Of a stretch of DNA of 64,000 nucleotides, positions 7,517 through 15,706 are shown piece by piece. Each line of letters starts with the position of its first letter. The stretch's first letter is position 1. The stretch lies in the NCBI RefSeq assembly GCF_033845285.1, contig NZ_JAWXCX010000001.1, forward strand, positions 1,317,495 through 1,381,494. Reading direction: 5' to 3'. Source of the stretch: Marinococcus sp. PL1-022. Its GTDB lineage: Bacteria; Bacillota; Bacilli; Bacillales; Marinococcaceae. The notes beneath the pieces are model-generated. The model was not told the DNA's origin and did not search any database. It saw only the letters and a program-made list of their open reading frames with translations. Made by a program: the position numbers and the translations under genes.

Positions 7517-8520
7517 ATGTTGCAGCTTTGGAAACAAATGTTGGTCATGGATTTAAATATTGGAAATCATCGACAATATCATCCAACCGATGGCTTTGCG
7601 GGTCAAGCCACGCGGTAGGTTTTATACACGCTCTCCAGAGTCACGCCCGCTCGGGCGCGCTGGTAAATATCCGTAATCTCCCGTCGCCGGTGGTCCTGGT
7701 GACTGGCATGAAAGGCTTCGCTGATGGTACCCGCAAACGTCCAGGCCAACGGTTTGGAGGAGAAGCAGGTAGCGTCGGATCGCGGAAGCGATCCGCAGCC
7801 GGTACCCGCCCATCGACAGCTTGCCCTTGGCTTCCTGGAAAAAGGTTTCAATTGCCCACCGGTTCTGATACCAGGATAAGACATCCTCCGCAGTCATCGA
7901 GGAATCGGTGGAAAAGAAAAACCGGTACGCTTCGTGAGAAGCAGAAGCTCGGGAACCAACGACGACGCCTGAGAGGCCGCCTTTCAACCGCCCCTGAAAC
8001 CGCACCATTTCATACGTGGTGATCCGGACGGTCACAAGGTCCGGATCTTCCACCTGCCGGGCCCGTTGGGCCCAGTCTCTGGCTGGTAACGGCATGGGGG
8101 CCGTGTCGAGCACCCGGTTGGCGGAGGACGCCTGCCGCTGGAGGTGCTGCAGCACCGAGCGCTGGAGCTTGCGCTCCAGGGCATGGTCATCCACCCGGGA
8201 CGTGCGAAAAAACCGGGTGACCGACGAATGGTGAGCATCATGATTGGCAGCTTCCTGGAGGGCCTTCACGCTCCCGTTGCGGTGCTCCCGGGTCCAGCCT
8301 TCCAGCAACTTCTGCATATGATGAGCGGCTGGGGCAGACATAAAGAACCGGAGGTTTCATTGATCAAAGGCATTGGCGATGCAGGAGGAATATGATACGG
8401 TAGATATGAGGCAGAATCCTTTCTCGATGGTGTTTTCGTCGATGTCATCGTACCGTATCAACGGGGATTCTGTTTCTTTTTTATTGGTAATGGAAATAAT
8501 TGTTAGCAAACCTGCAACAT
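7517..8520 (-). mobile_element. Deleted IS701/IS4-like insertion sequence with terminal inverted repeats
   Basis: The ends are 21-base imperfect inverted repeats: ATGTTGCAGCTTTGGAAACAA at the left and, read inward from the right, ATGTTGCAGGTTTGCTAACAA (18 of 21 match). Between them lies a transposase pseudogene of much higher GC than the flanks. No clear target duplication is visible. At about 1.0 kb it is shorter than a complete element, in line with the loss of the middle of the transposase gene. Confidence 0.7.
7603..8341 (-). pseudogene. IS701/IS4-like transposase, internally deleted and frameshifted
   Basis: The N-terminal part (HMQKLLEGWTREHRNGSVKALQEA...HHSSVTRFFRTS) and the C-terminal DDE region (RFFFSTDSSMTAEDVLSWYQNRWAIETFFQEAKGKLSMGGYRLR) are recognisable. 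They are joined at VLDTAP-MPLPARDW, so the segment that should carry the first two catalytic Asp (VDDT and MDSWY-like) is missing. A one-base shift in the CAAACC after RRYLLLL moves the tail into another frame, which reads PLAWTFAGTISEAFHASHQDHRRREITDIYQRARAGVTLESVY. The product cannot be an active transposase. Confidence 0.8.
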
Positions 8521-8917
8521 AAGGCTTCTTATTATTATGCCTTCGTCGATTACGGATTTATCATTACTGTCGGCGTAACCTTCTTTACCGGCCTGTTAGC
8601 AGCTCTGGCTGCCTTTGCTATTAATAACCGTTTACTAATGAGGCTGGGCATTTTATTAGCGAGCAGTACCATTATTTTTATAGGAATTTTATTTCTTTCA
8701 GACGTATTTTTTTAGAATCTGGGATAAACGCTTTTCTTCTAAACGATTAATTGGGGAGGCGTAGTATGTAGTCATTTAAAACTTGAAGTTCCTCCCGATA
8801 AGCGAAATGATGTAAATGATCATCGGTAACATCGAAATGATGAATATTTCTGGTGAAAGAGAAAACGGGAAGCTGTAAGTGAAAAAGCGAGATCGAGAAA
8901 TAAAACTTAGGGAGAAA

Positions 8918-9214
8918 CTATTCCTTAGAGGGATAAAGAATAGACATTAATACAAAAAAGGTGTAAAAAAGCACACCAGCTTGAGCGAAAAAGATAGCCG
9001 AAAAGCCGAGATCAGGGATGATAAAACCAGCTGAAAAGCAAAAGATGGATAACATTCCTAGTAGAAGTGTTAGAAGGAAATATCTTCGACTCATTTTGGA
9101 AGCATTTTTTATAAAAAAGATAATTCCTGTGGCAATAAAAGCAATGATGATGAGAAACAAAACATAGAAATAGAAGATCTTATCTCCCTCCAGTCCATTA
9201 ATTTGATCAATCAA
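8918..9214 (-). CDS. Small membrane protein, three helices, unknown
   Basis: A 98-residue protein read from a TTG (MIDQINGLEGDKIF) that overlaps the stop of the frameshifted gene before it, so it was probably translated by coupling. It has three hydrophobic segments separated by FFIKNASKMSRRYF and GFIIPDLGF. It is not like the other small proteins of this cluster at sequence level and no family was recognised. It is the last gene of a run of five small minus-strand membrane protein genes. Confidence 0.5.
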   Translation of the reverse strand: MIDQINGLEGDKIFYFYVLFLIIIAFIATGIIFFIKNASKMSRRYFLLTLLLGMLSIFCFSAGFIIPDLGFSAIFFAQAGVLFYTFFVLMSILYPSKE

Positions 9215-9469
9215 ACAGCAAAATGATAGCTAACAGGAGAAAAGGCGAAGCGGATAATAAAAGAGAAAAAAACATCAGGTAATAGCTTCGCAGCGTATAG
9301 GCTAAAACAAAGGCCATTAAACCAGCGATGGGTAATAAACTCATCAGATGAAAGAAATTATAGAAAAGATTCCCGCTCAGAGTTGCAGGAAAAAAACAGG
9401 AGGATAGGATAAAAATCCAACAAGAATGACTGTTAGACATATTACATGCATGATTCTTCGAGCGTTCAT
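9207..9469 (-). pseudogene. Family-I small membrane protein, frameshifted
   Basis: Starts at an ATG after AAGAGGTAACG and reads MNARRIMHVICLTVILVGFLSYPPVFF. In another frame it continues as SLLPIAGLMAFVLAYTLRSYYLMFFSLLLSASPFLLLAIILLFD. The latter half matches the intact neighbour LMFGLFASVLALILQVRHLIILSLMLFVSPFLL. The shift lies in the T-rich stretch near 9400. It is a broken member of the four-helix, 93-100 residue family described in the next entries. Confidence 0.6.
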
Positions 9470-9516
9470 CGTTACCTCTTGAGAGTTTGACATAAAAAAT
9501 GAAATGGCTTGGTAAT

Positions 9517-9798
9517 TTAATAAAACAATAGAAGAGATGCAATGAGGAGAAACGGTGATACAAATAACATCAGCGAAAGAATAATCAGATGCCTGACCTG
9601 TAAAATGAGGGCTAGAACGGAAGCAAAAAGACCAAACATAAGAACGAAAACAAAAATGTAAAAAGCGTACAAGAATCCACTGCTATCTATATAAATATTT
9701 TCACTTATGTTATAGGGAAGAAGAAAAGGTACATAGAAAAGAAATCCAATCACAATAATAATCCAGTTGGTGATATAAGCAATTTTTTGAAGAATCAT
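9517..9798 (-). CDS. Family-I small membrane protein (MILQKIAYITNW type)
   Basis: A 93-residue, very hydrophobic protein with about three to four helices. Signature segments are IAYITNWIIIVIG near the N-terminus, LMFGLFASVLALILQVRHLIILSL in the third quarter, and VSPFLLIASLLLFY at the end. The ATG follows GCAGAGGTCACC; the same spacing precedes the paralogue 7.6 kb away (GAGGTGTCT). Three more copies occur in the window, one intact next door, one distant and one frameshifted. No known family was recognised. A role as an immunity protein or membrane regulator is possible but not shown. Confidence 0.6.
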   Translation of the reverse strand: MILQKIAYITNWIIIVIGFLFYVPFLLPYNISENIYIDSSGFLYAFYIFVFVLMFGLFASVLALILQVRHLIILSLMLFVSPFLLIASLLLFY

Positions 9799-9820
9799 GG
9801 TGACCTCTGCAATTTTGACA

Positions 9821-10108
9821 TTAATAATAAATGGAGCCGGCTATTCCTATACCTATGGGAGCTGCTAACCACGTGAGCCCTATATAAAATGCAGCGTAAT
9901 ATAGTCTTCTATTTTTGAATCAAACTAAGAGATAGAATAAGACGCCTGTAAGCCATATCGGGATACAAATTAAGAACCATGGCGCAGCTACCACCGCACG
10001 ACTTGGCGAGTCCGTCATAGCGCCTCCAGCGAAAAAAAAGGAGAGTAAAACGACCACCAAAGCAGTCGGAAATAAATTAAAAAATAATAATAATTGTTTA
10101 CCAGTCAT
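9821..10108 (-). pseudogene. Small membrane protein with in-frame TGA
   Basis: Starts at ATG after TTGGAGGCGAC and reads MTGKQLLLFFNLFPTALVVVLLSFFF and later IPIWLTGVLFYLLV before a TGA at 9920-9922. The same frame then goes on without break as FKNRRLYYAAFYIGLTWLAAPIGIGIAGSIYY to a TAA. The whole reading would be 95 codons, the usual size of its neighbours, and the second part is again membrane-like. It is most simply a gene cut by one nonsense change; a genuine 62-residue protein is the alternative. Confidence 0.5.
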
Positions 10109-10171
10109 GATTGTCGCCTCCAAACCAACAAACGAGCTCCCCGATGTTGAGAAAACCTTGCTTTTTTGTTA

Positions 10172-10465
10172 TCAGGACAGCACGACGAAGATAACGCGAA
10201 GAACAATTAAAAGAAACGGGCTGAACAGCAAAAGAAGAGATAAAAGAATTAAATAATTGATTTGAATAACTAAGGCTAAAGCGGAAGCGAATAGACCAAA
10301 CATAATAGCAAAAAAGAACGTGACAAGCGGATTGGAAAAGCCCGTTTCATAAACCCAGATATCTTCTCCTTTTTCTATAGGAATCAAAAAAGAAGAAATC
10401 AACAGAACATATCCGATAAGAACGATCAACCAATTTGTGATATAGGCCATTCGTTCAAGCACCAT
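10172..10465 (-). CDS. Family-I small membrane protein (MVLERMAYITNW type)
   Basis: A 97-residue paralogue of the protein encoded 0.4 kb downstream: MAYITNWLIVLIGYVLL, then IMFGLFASALALVIQINYLILLSLLLLFSPFLL. The start is placed at ATG GTG CTT after AAGTGAGGCAGCC because this aligns with the paralogues. An upstream in-frame ATG would add eight residues that overlap the tail of a recombinase remnant. It is the first gene of the five-gene minus-strand run. Function unknown. Confidence 0.6.
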   Translation of the reverse strand: MVLERMAYITNWLIVLIGYVLLISSFLIPIEKGEDIWVYETGFSNPLVTFFFAIMFGLFASALALVIQINYLILLSLLLLFSPFLLIVLRVIFVVLS

Positions 10466-10472
10466 GGCTGCC

Positions 10473-10684
10473 TCACTTGTATTTGGCATAAATCGTCGAA
10501 CGGGGAACGCCCGTCACTTTCACAATATCTTTTACGCTCATGTTATTGGTGGCACGGTGGTTGTTATTCCTGTCACTTTCTTAGTAAAGACCCGAAGGCA
10601 GCCAGCCTTTTCCAACAGTTGTTGCTTGGGACTGAAATTCTGGTGAAAGGTAGTTACGCGTGCCTTACCAATACGTTGGGTCAT
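10473..10684 (-). pseudogene. Serine recombinase (resolvase) stub, N-terminus plus C-terminal HTH
   Basis: From an ATG after GGGAGGGACGCCC the frame reads MTQRIGKARVTTFHQNF, then QQLLEKAGCLRVFTKK, the start of a small resolvase/invertase. The catalytic Ser of the usual RVST is Thr here. After about 38 residues homology stops. In another frame the end reads MSVKDIVKVTGVPRSTIYAKYK, the typical C-terminal helix-turn-helix of the same family. The middle 100 or so residues are gone. It directly precedes the family-I membrane protein gene. Confidence 0.8.
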
Positions 10685-10699
10685 GGGCGTCCCTCCCAA

Positions 10700-10823
10700 T
10701 TGTTTAAAAGTCTGATATATATTGTAAATTTGATTATAGATGAACTTTTAGATGGATAACACCCCGTTTTTGACGATAAAAACGGGGTGTTGATGTCAAT
10801 GCCCAGAAGTTAAGGGTTTTAGA
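10700..10823 (-). repeat. Hairpin-bearing repeat, copy A
   Basis: Left part TTGTTTAAAAGTCTG...GAACTTTTAGAT shares about 40 bases with copy C and has inverted arms (TTAAAAGT / ACTTTTAG) like a recombinase-binding subsite. The middle is a 15-bp hairpin AACACCCCGTTTTT / AAAAACGGGGTGTT, and the right part CAGAAGTTAAGGGTTTTAGA is shared by all three copies. It lies upstream of the resolvase stub, in the place of a res site and promoter. Confidence 0.7.
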
Positions 10824-10958
10824 TGAGCTCATGATTGTACCATTAACATGATTGTCTTTCGTTTTTCTATTTATTGTAAAATAAAAGTCTCAGTAGTACC
10901 ATAATCATGAAACCATTCAGGAAACGATGGTTGATAACACGGAGAAAGGTCGATACAT

Positions 10959-12254
10959 ATGAAGCGAAAACGACGGGTACGAAAAGCGTATTGGTTGATA
11001 GGATTAACTGTGATGCTGGTCGTATTGGCGATGATTTATGTTCAACAGGGACAGGGGACGACGTCGCATTCATCCTCATCAGACGATAACCCTTCCGTGT
11101 CGACTGAACAGCAAAAGGTCCTCGATACCGCTGCTCGAGAGGCAGCGCAATATGATTATGACCAGGCTATCCAGCAACTCGAAAACGCGGAGGGATCGGA
11201 ACAGACCAAGACGCAAGAAGCCATCGATTCCTATCGTCAAAAAAAGGAGAAATTGGTTTCCTGGGATAGCGACCAGCCCATTCCTCACCTATTTTTCCAT
11301 TCCTTGATTGTTGATGAACAACGGGCCTTTGATGGAGACGGGATGAGCCAGGGCTATCGGGATTATATGGTGACGGTCGAAGAGTTTCAAGCGATTCTCG
11401 AGGACCTCTATGAACGGGATTATGTCCTGGTGACCATCGACGATCTTGCGCAGCCGAATGCAGACGGAACGATGACCTATCAAGATCTTCAATTACCACC
11501 GGGCAAAAAGCCCATGGTGCTCTCCCAGGATGACCTCAGCTATTACGAGTACATGGACGGGGACGGATTTGCGAACAAATTGATCTTGGATGAGCAGGGG
11601 GACGTGACGAACACCTATGTCGAGGCGGATGGGGAGACCAAACAAGGATCGTACGACATGGTTCCGCTGATCGATGACTTTGTGCAGGAGCACCCGGACT
11701 TTTCCTATCACGGCCACAAAGGTATAGTGGCTGTCACGGGCTATAATGGGGTGCTGGGCTATCGGACCTCGAAGAGCGCATACGGGCCGGAAAGCAACCA
11801 GCCGAACCCGGATCTGGCAGCGGACCAGGAGCAGGCTCGACAGGTCGCGGACGCCATGAAAGCGGATGGATGGACCTTTGCCTCCCACACCTGGGGCCAC
11901 TTGAACGTCCAGGAAACGTCCCTGGCGGATCTTCAAACCGATACCCAGCGATGGAACGATGAAGTTGCCCCTCTCGTCGGAGACACAAACGCCATGATTT
12001 TTGCGTTTGGCAGCGACTTAAGTGACTGGCATCCGTATCACGGAGCGAAGTATGAGTGGCTGCGGGACCAGGGATATCGCTATTTTGCCAATGTGGATGC
12101 CTCCACCGAGGCATGGAAGCAATTGGAACCGGGATACTTCCGTCAGGCACGCATTAATGTCGATGGCATGCGGATGCGTGAGGCGCTCCAGGGCGAAACC
12201 GATGTATTAGATGTATTTTTTAATGTTGAGGATGTGTACAGTGATCAACGGTAA
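10959..12254 (+). CDS. Polysaccharide deacetylase-like exported protein
   Basis: A 431-residue protein with a basic N-terminus and one helix (residues about 12-30), so probably anchored outside the membrane. A Ser/Asp-rich linker follows and then a domain resembling the NodB/polysaccharide deacetylase fold. Landmarks are PMVLSQDDLSYYEY (place of the first Asp motif), GIVAVTGYNGVLGYR, and FASHTWGHLN, which fits the His-x3-His metal motif. It ends with FAFGSDLSDW and YFANVD. Such enzymes act on cell-wall or capsule sugars. The motif-1 region is unusual, so activity is not certain. It follows repeat copy A and ends at its own terminator. Confidence 0.7.
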   Translation: MKRKRRVRKAYWLIGLTVMLVVLAMIYVQQGQGTTSHSSSSDDNPSVSTEQQKVLDTAAREAAQYDYDQAIQQLENAEGSEQTKTQEAIDSYRQKKEKLVSWDSDQPIPHLFFHSLIVDEQRAFDGDGMSQGYRDYMVTVEEFQAILEDLYERDYVLVTIDDLAQPNADGTMTYQDLQLPPGKKPMVLSQDDLSYYEYMDGDGFANKLILDEQGDVTNTYVEADGETKQGSYDMVPLIDDFVQEHPDFSYHGHKGIVAVTGYNGVLGYRTSKSAYGPESNQPNPDLAADQEQARQVADAMKADGWTFASHTWGHLNVQETSLADLQTDTQRWNDEVAPLVGDTNAMIFAFGSDLSDWHPYHGAKYEWLRDQGYRYFANVDASTEAWKQLEPGYFRQARINVDGMRMREALQGETDVLDVFFNVEDVYSDQR

Positions 12255-12275
12255 AAGGCCATTCGTCTATAAGCC

Positions 12276-12307
12276 AACAAGAAGGGGCAAAGTCGCTCCT
12301 TCTTGTT
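12276..12307 (+). terminator. Terminator after the deacetylase-like gene
   Basis: Stem AACAAGAAGG / CCTTCTTGTT with a 12-base loop, ending in a short T tract. Confidence 0.75.
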
Positions 12308-12424
12308 TGATAACTGCTGATAATCGTCATTAGAGTGAAATGATAAGATTTTCATTTTATTTCCTTATTTTTCTAGTACAATGGAATGTTAGAAAATGGT
12401 TCCATTTAGAAGGAGGGAGAAGCA

Positions 12425-14926
12425 ATGGAGGAGATGAAAGAGCAGTTGCGGCGGCTGCAGGCGGAGCAGGCGAGATTGCTGGAAGAGTTTGAGACCGTAG
12501 TGAAAAAGTATGAATCCAGTGAAGTTCATCAAGATAATGAAACGCTTCGCCGGGAGAACGCCGCTTACCAGGAGACCCTCCAGGAGCTGAGAGAAAAATA
12601 CCGCGAAATCGAAAAAGAGAACGAGAAACTCCGACATTCGCTGCGGGAGCAAATTCTTGATGAAAAAACCAATATTCTGAAGGTTTCAAAGGAAAAACTG
12701 CATACATATTTTGGGAAATCGACAGATTCCAGCCGCAATCAGCTGAAAGCGTTTGAAGAAGAAACCAAAGTAAGCATTGAAAAGTTAAAAAAACGCCGAA
12801 TGCAGTCGATTCATCTGGAAAACGAAGCGGTGGACCAGAAACTGGAGGAATTATCAGAGGAGATCGAAGAAATAGCTCAGAAAGAACGCGAACAGCTGAA
12901 CCGCGAAGAGCAGGAACTGCTTCGTTCGTTTTCTTCGCAGTACGAGGATCTGGCGGAGGAAGAAGTGTCCGAAGAGGCTGTTCAGAAACGGATGAGAGAC
13001 AATCAACTGGAAATGAAGATCGGCTTGAGCTGGATTAACAAGTTAGGGATTCTGCTGATACTTTTTGGGGTGGCCGCGGCATTTCGGTACTCGTATTCGA
13101 CGTGGTTCAATGAGGAACTCAAAGGTATCATGTTTTCTGTGTTTGGTCTTCTCCTGATGGCCGGAGGGGAATGGCTTTACCGGAAAGAGAGACAGACGTT
13201 TGCACTTGGATTGACCGGCGGCGGCATCGCTGTATTATATGGTTCGATTTTTTTCAGTTATTTTTTACTCAATATTATCGGTCTTACGCCCGCTCTTCTG
13301 CTGTCGGTGCTTGTTACCACGGGGGCGGTCGTGCTCTCTCTTCATTATAAATCCAAAACAGTCTGTACGTTCGGCCTCGCAGGTGGCTATCTTCCGTTTT
13401 ATTCTTATTTACTGGCATTTGCCCTGGAAGATGCCGCAGTCTTTGCAGCGATGACTTATTTTCTCATATTGAACGGAGCCATTCTGTGGATTTCGTTTCA
13501 GAAACAGTGGAGCGTCGTCCACCATATCAGCTTTTGGCTCAACGTGCCGGCTTTTTTCATCCTGATTGTACTTTCCCCCTCCAGCGGCATGAGCGTAGCA
13601 TATACGGTGCTAACGTTCCTGCTGTATCTTGGGCTTACGATCGGTTATCCACTGACGTATCGAAAAGCGGTGAAATGGGCGGATGTGGTGCTGCTTGCAT
13701 TCAACACCGCGATCAGCTGCACCGTGATCTATGTTCTATTTGACGACTTGGGCTGGGCGGATTTCAGAGGGCTGCTGGCAGTGGTTTTCGGGCTCGTTTA
13801 TTTTGGCCTTGGAAAATTTGTCGAGCAGCGGATGAATGAGGAAAAACAGGCTTTGGTGTTGTTTTACGGGACATCGCTGACCTTCGCTGTTCTGGTGGTG
13901 CCGTTTCAGTTCGGCGTGGGCTGGGCCACGCTTGGCTGGCTCGTGGAGAGCATCATCATTATGCTGTATGCCAATCGGTATCGGTTGGTCTTGCTTGAAA
14001 AAGCCGGCTGGGCCGTATTTGGTTTGACGCTCGCAGCGTTTGTAAGGGAAGGTGTCCTGTATATGAACGGATGGACGCCGGAATTCTTCCATCTGAAATA
14101 CACGGTAGTTACCGCAGGGCTGCTGCTTGTGATGTTCTACTATGTTGTTGACCAGACGAAGGGGAAAAAAACGAGACTCTTTCCGAGATTCAGCGATTTT
14201 ATCGCTGGCGTGAAGTATGTTACGCTCCTTCACGTTTGGATATACGGTGTCTATGAAAGCCTATACTGGTTCAACTGGCATGTCCCTTCAGCCTTTGACC
14301 ATTACTGGTTTTATCAAGGGCTTTTGCTTTCGTTCCTATTTGTTGGATTGGGATACGGCTTGAAGAAGATGCCGCTGCTGTATGATCGGGTGGTGAAGTA
14401 TTTCTGCCTATTTTTATACGGGGCCGGCGGGTTTCTCGGGCTAGTGGTGACGCTGACGATGCCGGCTTTGGACGGACCGGAAAATACGATCACCGATTAC
14501 ACCGCGCTTATGGTCCTGCTCGGCTTCCACGCGCTGGTTATGGCAACAGGCCGTGACCTGCTGCTCGCCTATATCCGCGGCCAGTACAAAAATGCAGAGT
14601 GGTATCCAGCGCTGGCCGCCATTTACTTTCTCACGGTCCAGGCCGCGTTTCTTCACGTGCAGCTTCAGCTCGGAGACGTCAGCTTTGTTATCAGCGTGAT
14701 CTATCTTGTGACCGCCGTCGGCTATATTTTGTATGGATTTAAACGGAACTTCGTCTATGTCCGCCGGCTCGGCCTTGCCCTGTCCTTGTTTGCTACGGGG
14801 AAGCTGTTTCTCTTCGATCTTGCCTTTCTGGCCGAAAGCAGTGCCATCGCTGCTTATTTCTGCTTTGGCTTTGTGCTGCTCGGGATCTCGTATCTGTATC
14901 AGAGAGTATCGAACCGTCAGAGATGA
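12425..14926 (+). CDS. DUF2339 multi-pass membrane protein with N-terminal coiled coil
   Basis: An 833-residue protein. The first 190 residues are highly charged and predicted coiled coil (EEMKEQLRRLQAEQARLLEEF onward), and face the cytoplasm or span as a stalk. From KIGLSWINKLGILLILFGVAAAFRYS the rest is about 20 hydrophobic helices, the pattern of DUF2339. The typical GGEWLYRK and FALGLTGGGIAVLYGSIFF segments are present. The function of this family is unknown; it has been suspected in envelope processes. The ATG follows AGAAGGAGGGAGAAGCA. It is encoded alone, between a terminator and an IS21 stub. Confidence 0.8.
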   Translation: MEEMKEQLRRLQAEQARLLEEFETVVKKYESSEVHQDNETLRRENAAYQETLQELREKYREIEKENEKLRHSLREQILDEKTNILKVSKEKLHTYFGKSTDSSRNQLKAFEEETKVSIEKLKKRRMQSIHLENEAVDQKLEELSEEIEEIAQKEREQLNREEQELLRSFSSQYEDLAEEEVSEEAVQKRMRDNQLEMKIGLSWINKLGILLILFGVAAAFRYSYSTWFNEELKGIMFSVFGLLLMAGGEWLYRKERQTFALGLTGGGIAVLYGSIFFSYFLLNIIGLTPALLLSVLVTTGAVVLSLHYKSKTVCTFGLAGGYLPFYSYLLAFALEDAAVFAAMTYFLILNGAILWISFQKQWSVVHHISFWLNVPAFFILIVLSPSSGMSVAYTVLTFLLYLGLTIGYPLTYRKAVKWADVVLLAFNTAISCTVIYVLFDDLGWADFRGLLAVVFGLVYFGLGKFVEQRMNEEKQALVLFYGTSLTFAVLVVPFQFGVGWATLGWLVESIIIMLYANRYRLVLLEKAGWAVFGLTLAAFVREGVLYMNGWTPEFFHLKYTVVTAGLLLVMFYYVVDQTKGKKTRLFPRFSDFIAGVKYVTLLHVWIYGVYESLYWFNWHVPSAFDHYWFYQGLLLSFLFVGLGYGLKKMPLLYDRVVKYFCLFLYGAGGFLGLVVTLTMPALDGPENTITDYTALMVLLGFHALVMATGRDLLLAYIRGQYKNAEWYPALAAIYFLTVQAAFLHVQLQLGDVSFVISVIYLVTAVGYILYGFKRNFVYVRRLGLALSLFATGKLFLFDLAFLAESSAIAAYFCFGFVLLGISYLYQRVSNRQR

Positions 14927-14970
14927 AAGATTATGGGAATGGCGTTAAAGGATATAAGGTAGATTAACAG

Positions 14971-15105
14971 GATATGATACCTCTCGCGCAGCTCATTCAC
15001 ATAATTGCGAACCGTATTTTCCGAAGCACCTCGGAAATTCATGCGTTGCTCCAGCCAATCATGGACTTGGGCACCTGTGAAATCCGGATGCTCATGAAGC
15101 CAATG
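14971..15105 (-). pseudogene. IS21-family IstA transposase stub
   Basis: The minus strand reads HWLHEHPDFTGAQVHDWLEQRMNF then VRNYVNELRERYHI, which fits the N-terminal helix-turn-helix region of IstA-type transposases. There is no start, no catalytic domain and no IstB. It abuts repeat copy B exactly at its left end, so one event may have brought both together. Confidence 0.65.
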
Positions 15106-15106
15106 G

Positions 15107-15175
15107 AAAACACCCCATTTTTAGCGCTAAAAATGGGGTGTTTGATATGCCGTTCAGAAGTCAAAAGGTTTTAGA
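15107..15175. repeat. Hairpin-bearing repeat, copy B
   Basis: Contains a perfect 36-base palindrome (15108-15143, left arm AAACACCCCATTTTTAGC), then TGATATGCC and CAGAAGTCAAAAGGTTTTAGAC as in the other copies. The left 40-base part of copies A and C is absent and the IstA stub sits there. Confidence 0.7.
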
Positions 15176-15298
15176 CAATTTTGATCTTAAAATAATCCTT
15201 GGATATTCTGTTAAATGTGAAATTACTTAAAGAATATATTATTTTCATTTTATTGATTGTTATCATGAAATAAGAAAAAACAGAGGGGTAGGAGCCTA

Positions 15299-15706
15299 AT
15301 GAATGAGAACCTATGGTTTATCGTGGGACTGTTCGCGACTTTATTGTTGATAGCGGTAGTCATGTCCTTAATGTTTCGTCTGACGCGGCGATGGTATGTG
15401 AAACGCAATGGGCGTGAGCGCTCCAAACACTATGCGAATAATACTCATCAACAAGTAACGCGGTGGTTTGCCATCATTATTGTTTTTCTTTTACTATCCA
15501 TTACCAACTTTGGAGGAGTTCCGATTCATTTGACCCTTCTTTTCGTTGTTGTTCCTCTTTTCTTATTGTATATGACGTTCGGAACGTATGTATGGAAAAA
15601 AGAAAGCGCCAATAAAGATGATTATTGGTACGACTGGTGGATCGTAGGAGGGACGTTCATAGGTCTAGCATCTGTCGTGATGGCATATCAATGGTGGATG
15701 AGTTAA
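15299..15706 (+). CDS. Membrane protein, four helices, unknown
   Basis: A 135-residue protein with a helix at residues 6-28, a basic loop (RLTRRWYVKRNGRERSKHYANN), two further helices, and a last helix after KKESANKDDYWYDWW. The ATG is preceded by AGAGGGGTAGGAGCCTA. No family was recognised. It follows repeat copy B and is encoded alone on the plus strand. Confidence 0.55.
   Translation: MNENLWFIVGLFATLLLIAVVMSLMFRLTRRWYVKRNGRERSKHYANNTHQQVTRWFAIIIVFLLLSITNFGGVPIHLTLLFVVVPLFLLYMTFGTYVWKKESANKDDYWYDWWIVGGTFIGLASVVMAYQWWMS

Larger units (their letters stand above)
7506..8715 (+). pseudogene. Small membrane protein gene disrupted by an IS remnant
   Basis: ATG AAA CTA with an excellent AGGAGGG site starts just before the left inverted repeat of the IS remnant. 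Directly after the right inverted repeat an open frame runs KASYYYAFVDYGFII... with two hydrophobic helices, ending SDVFF. Joined, they would give a protein of about 68 residues starting MKL-KASYYYAF. The downstream part can still be read from a TTG inside the IS end. That the two parts were one gene is inference. Its function is unknown; it lies in a region full of small membrane proteins. Confidence 0.5.

Noticed and set aside
8392-8471. Interleaved inverted repeats GATACGGTA / TACCGTATC and CAGAATCC / GGATTCTG
   Set aside because: They lie inside the IS remnant next to its right end and are probably part of its leader or end structure; no separate function could be supported.
9920-9922. 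TGA in a small membrane gene as a selenocysteine codon
   Set aside because: No hairpin like a SECIS element follows, the residue would lie in a membrane helix, and neighbouring genes are also broken.
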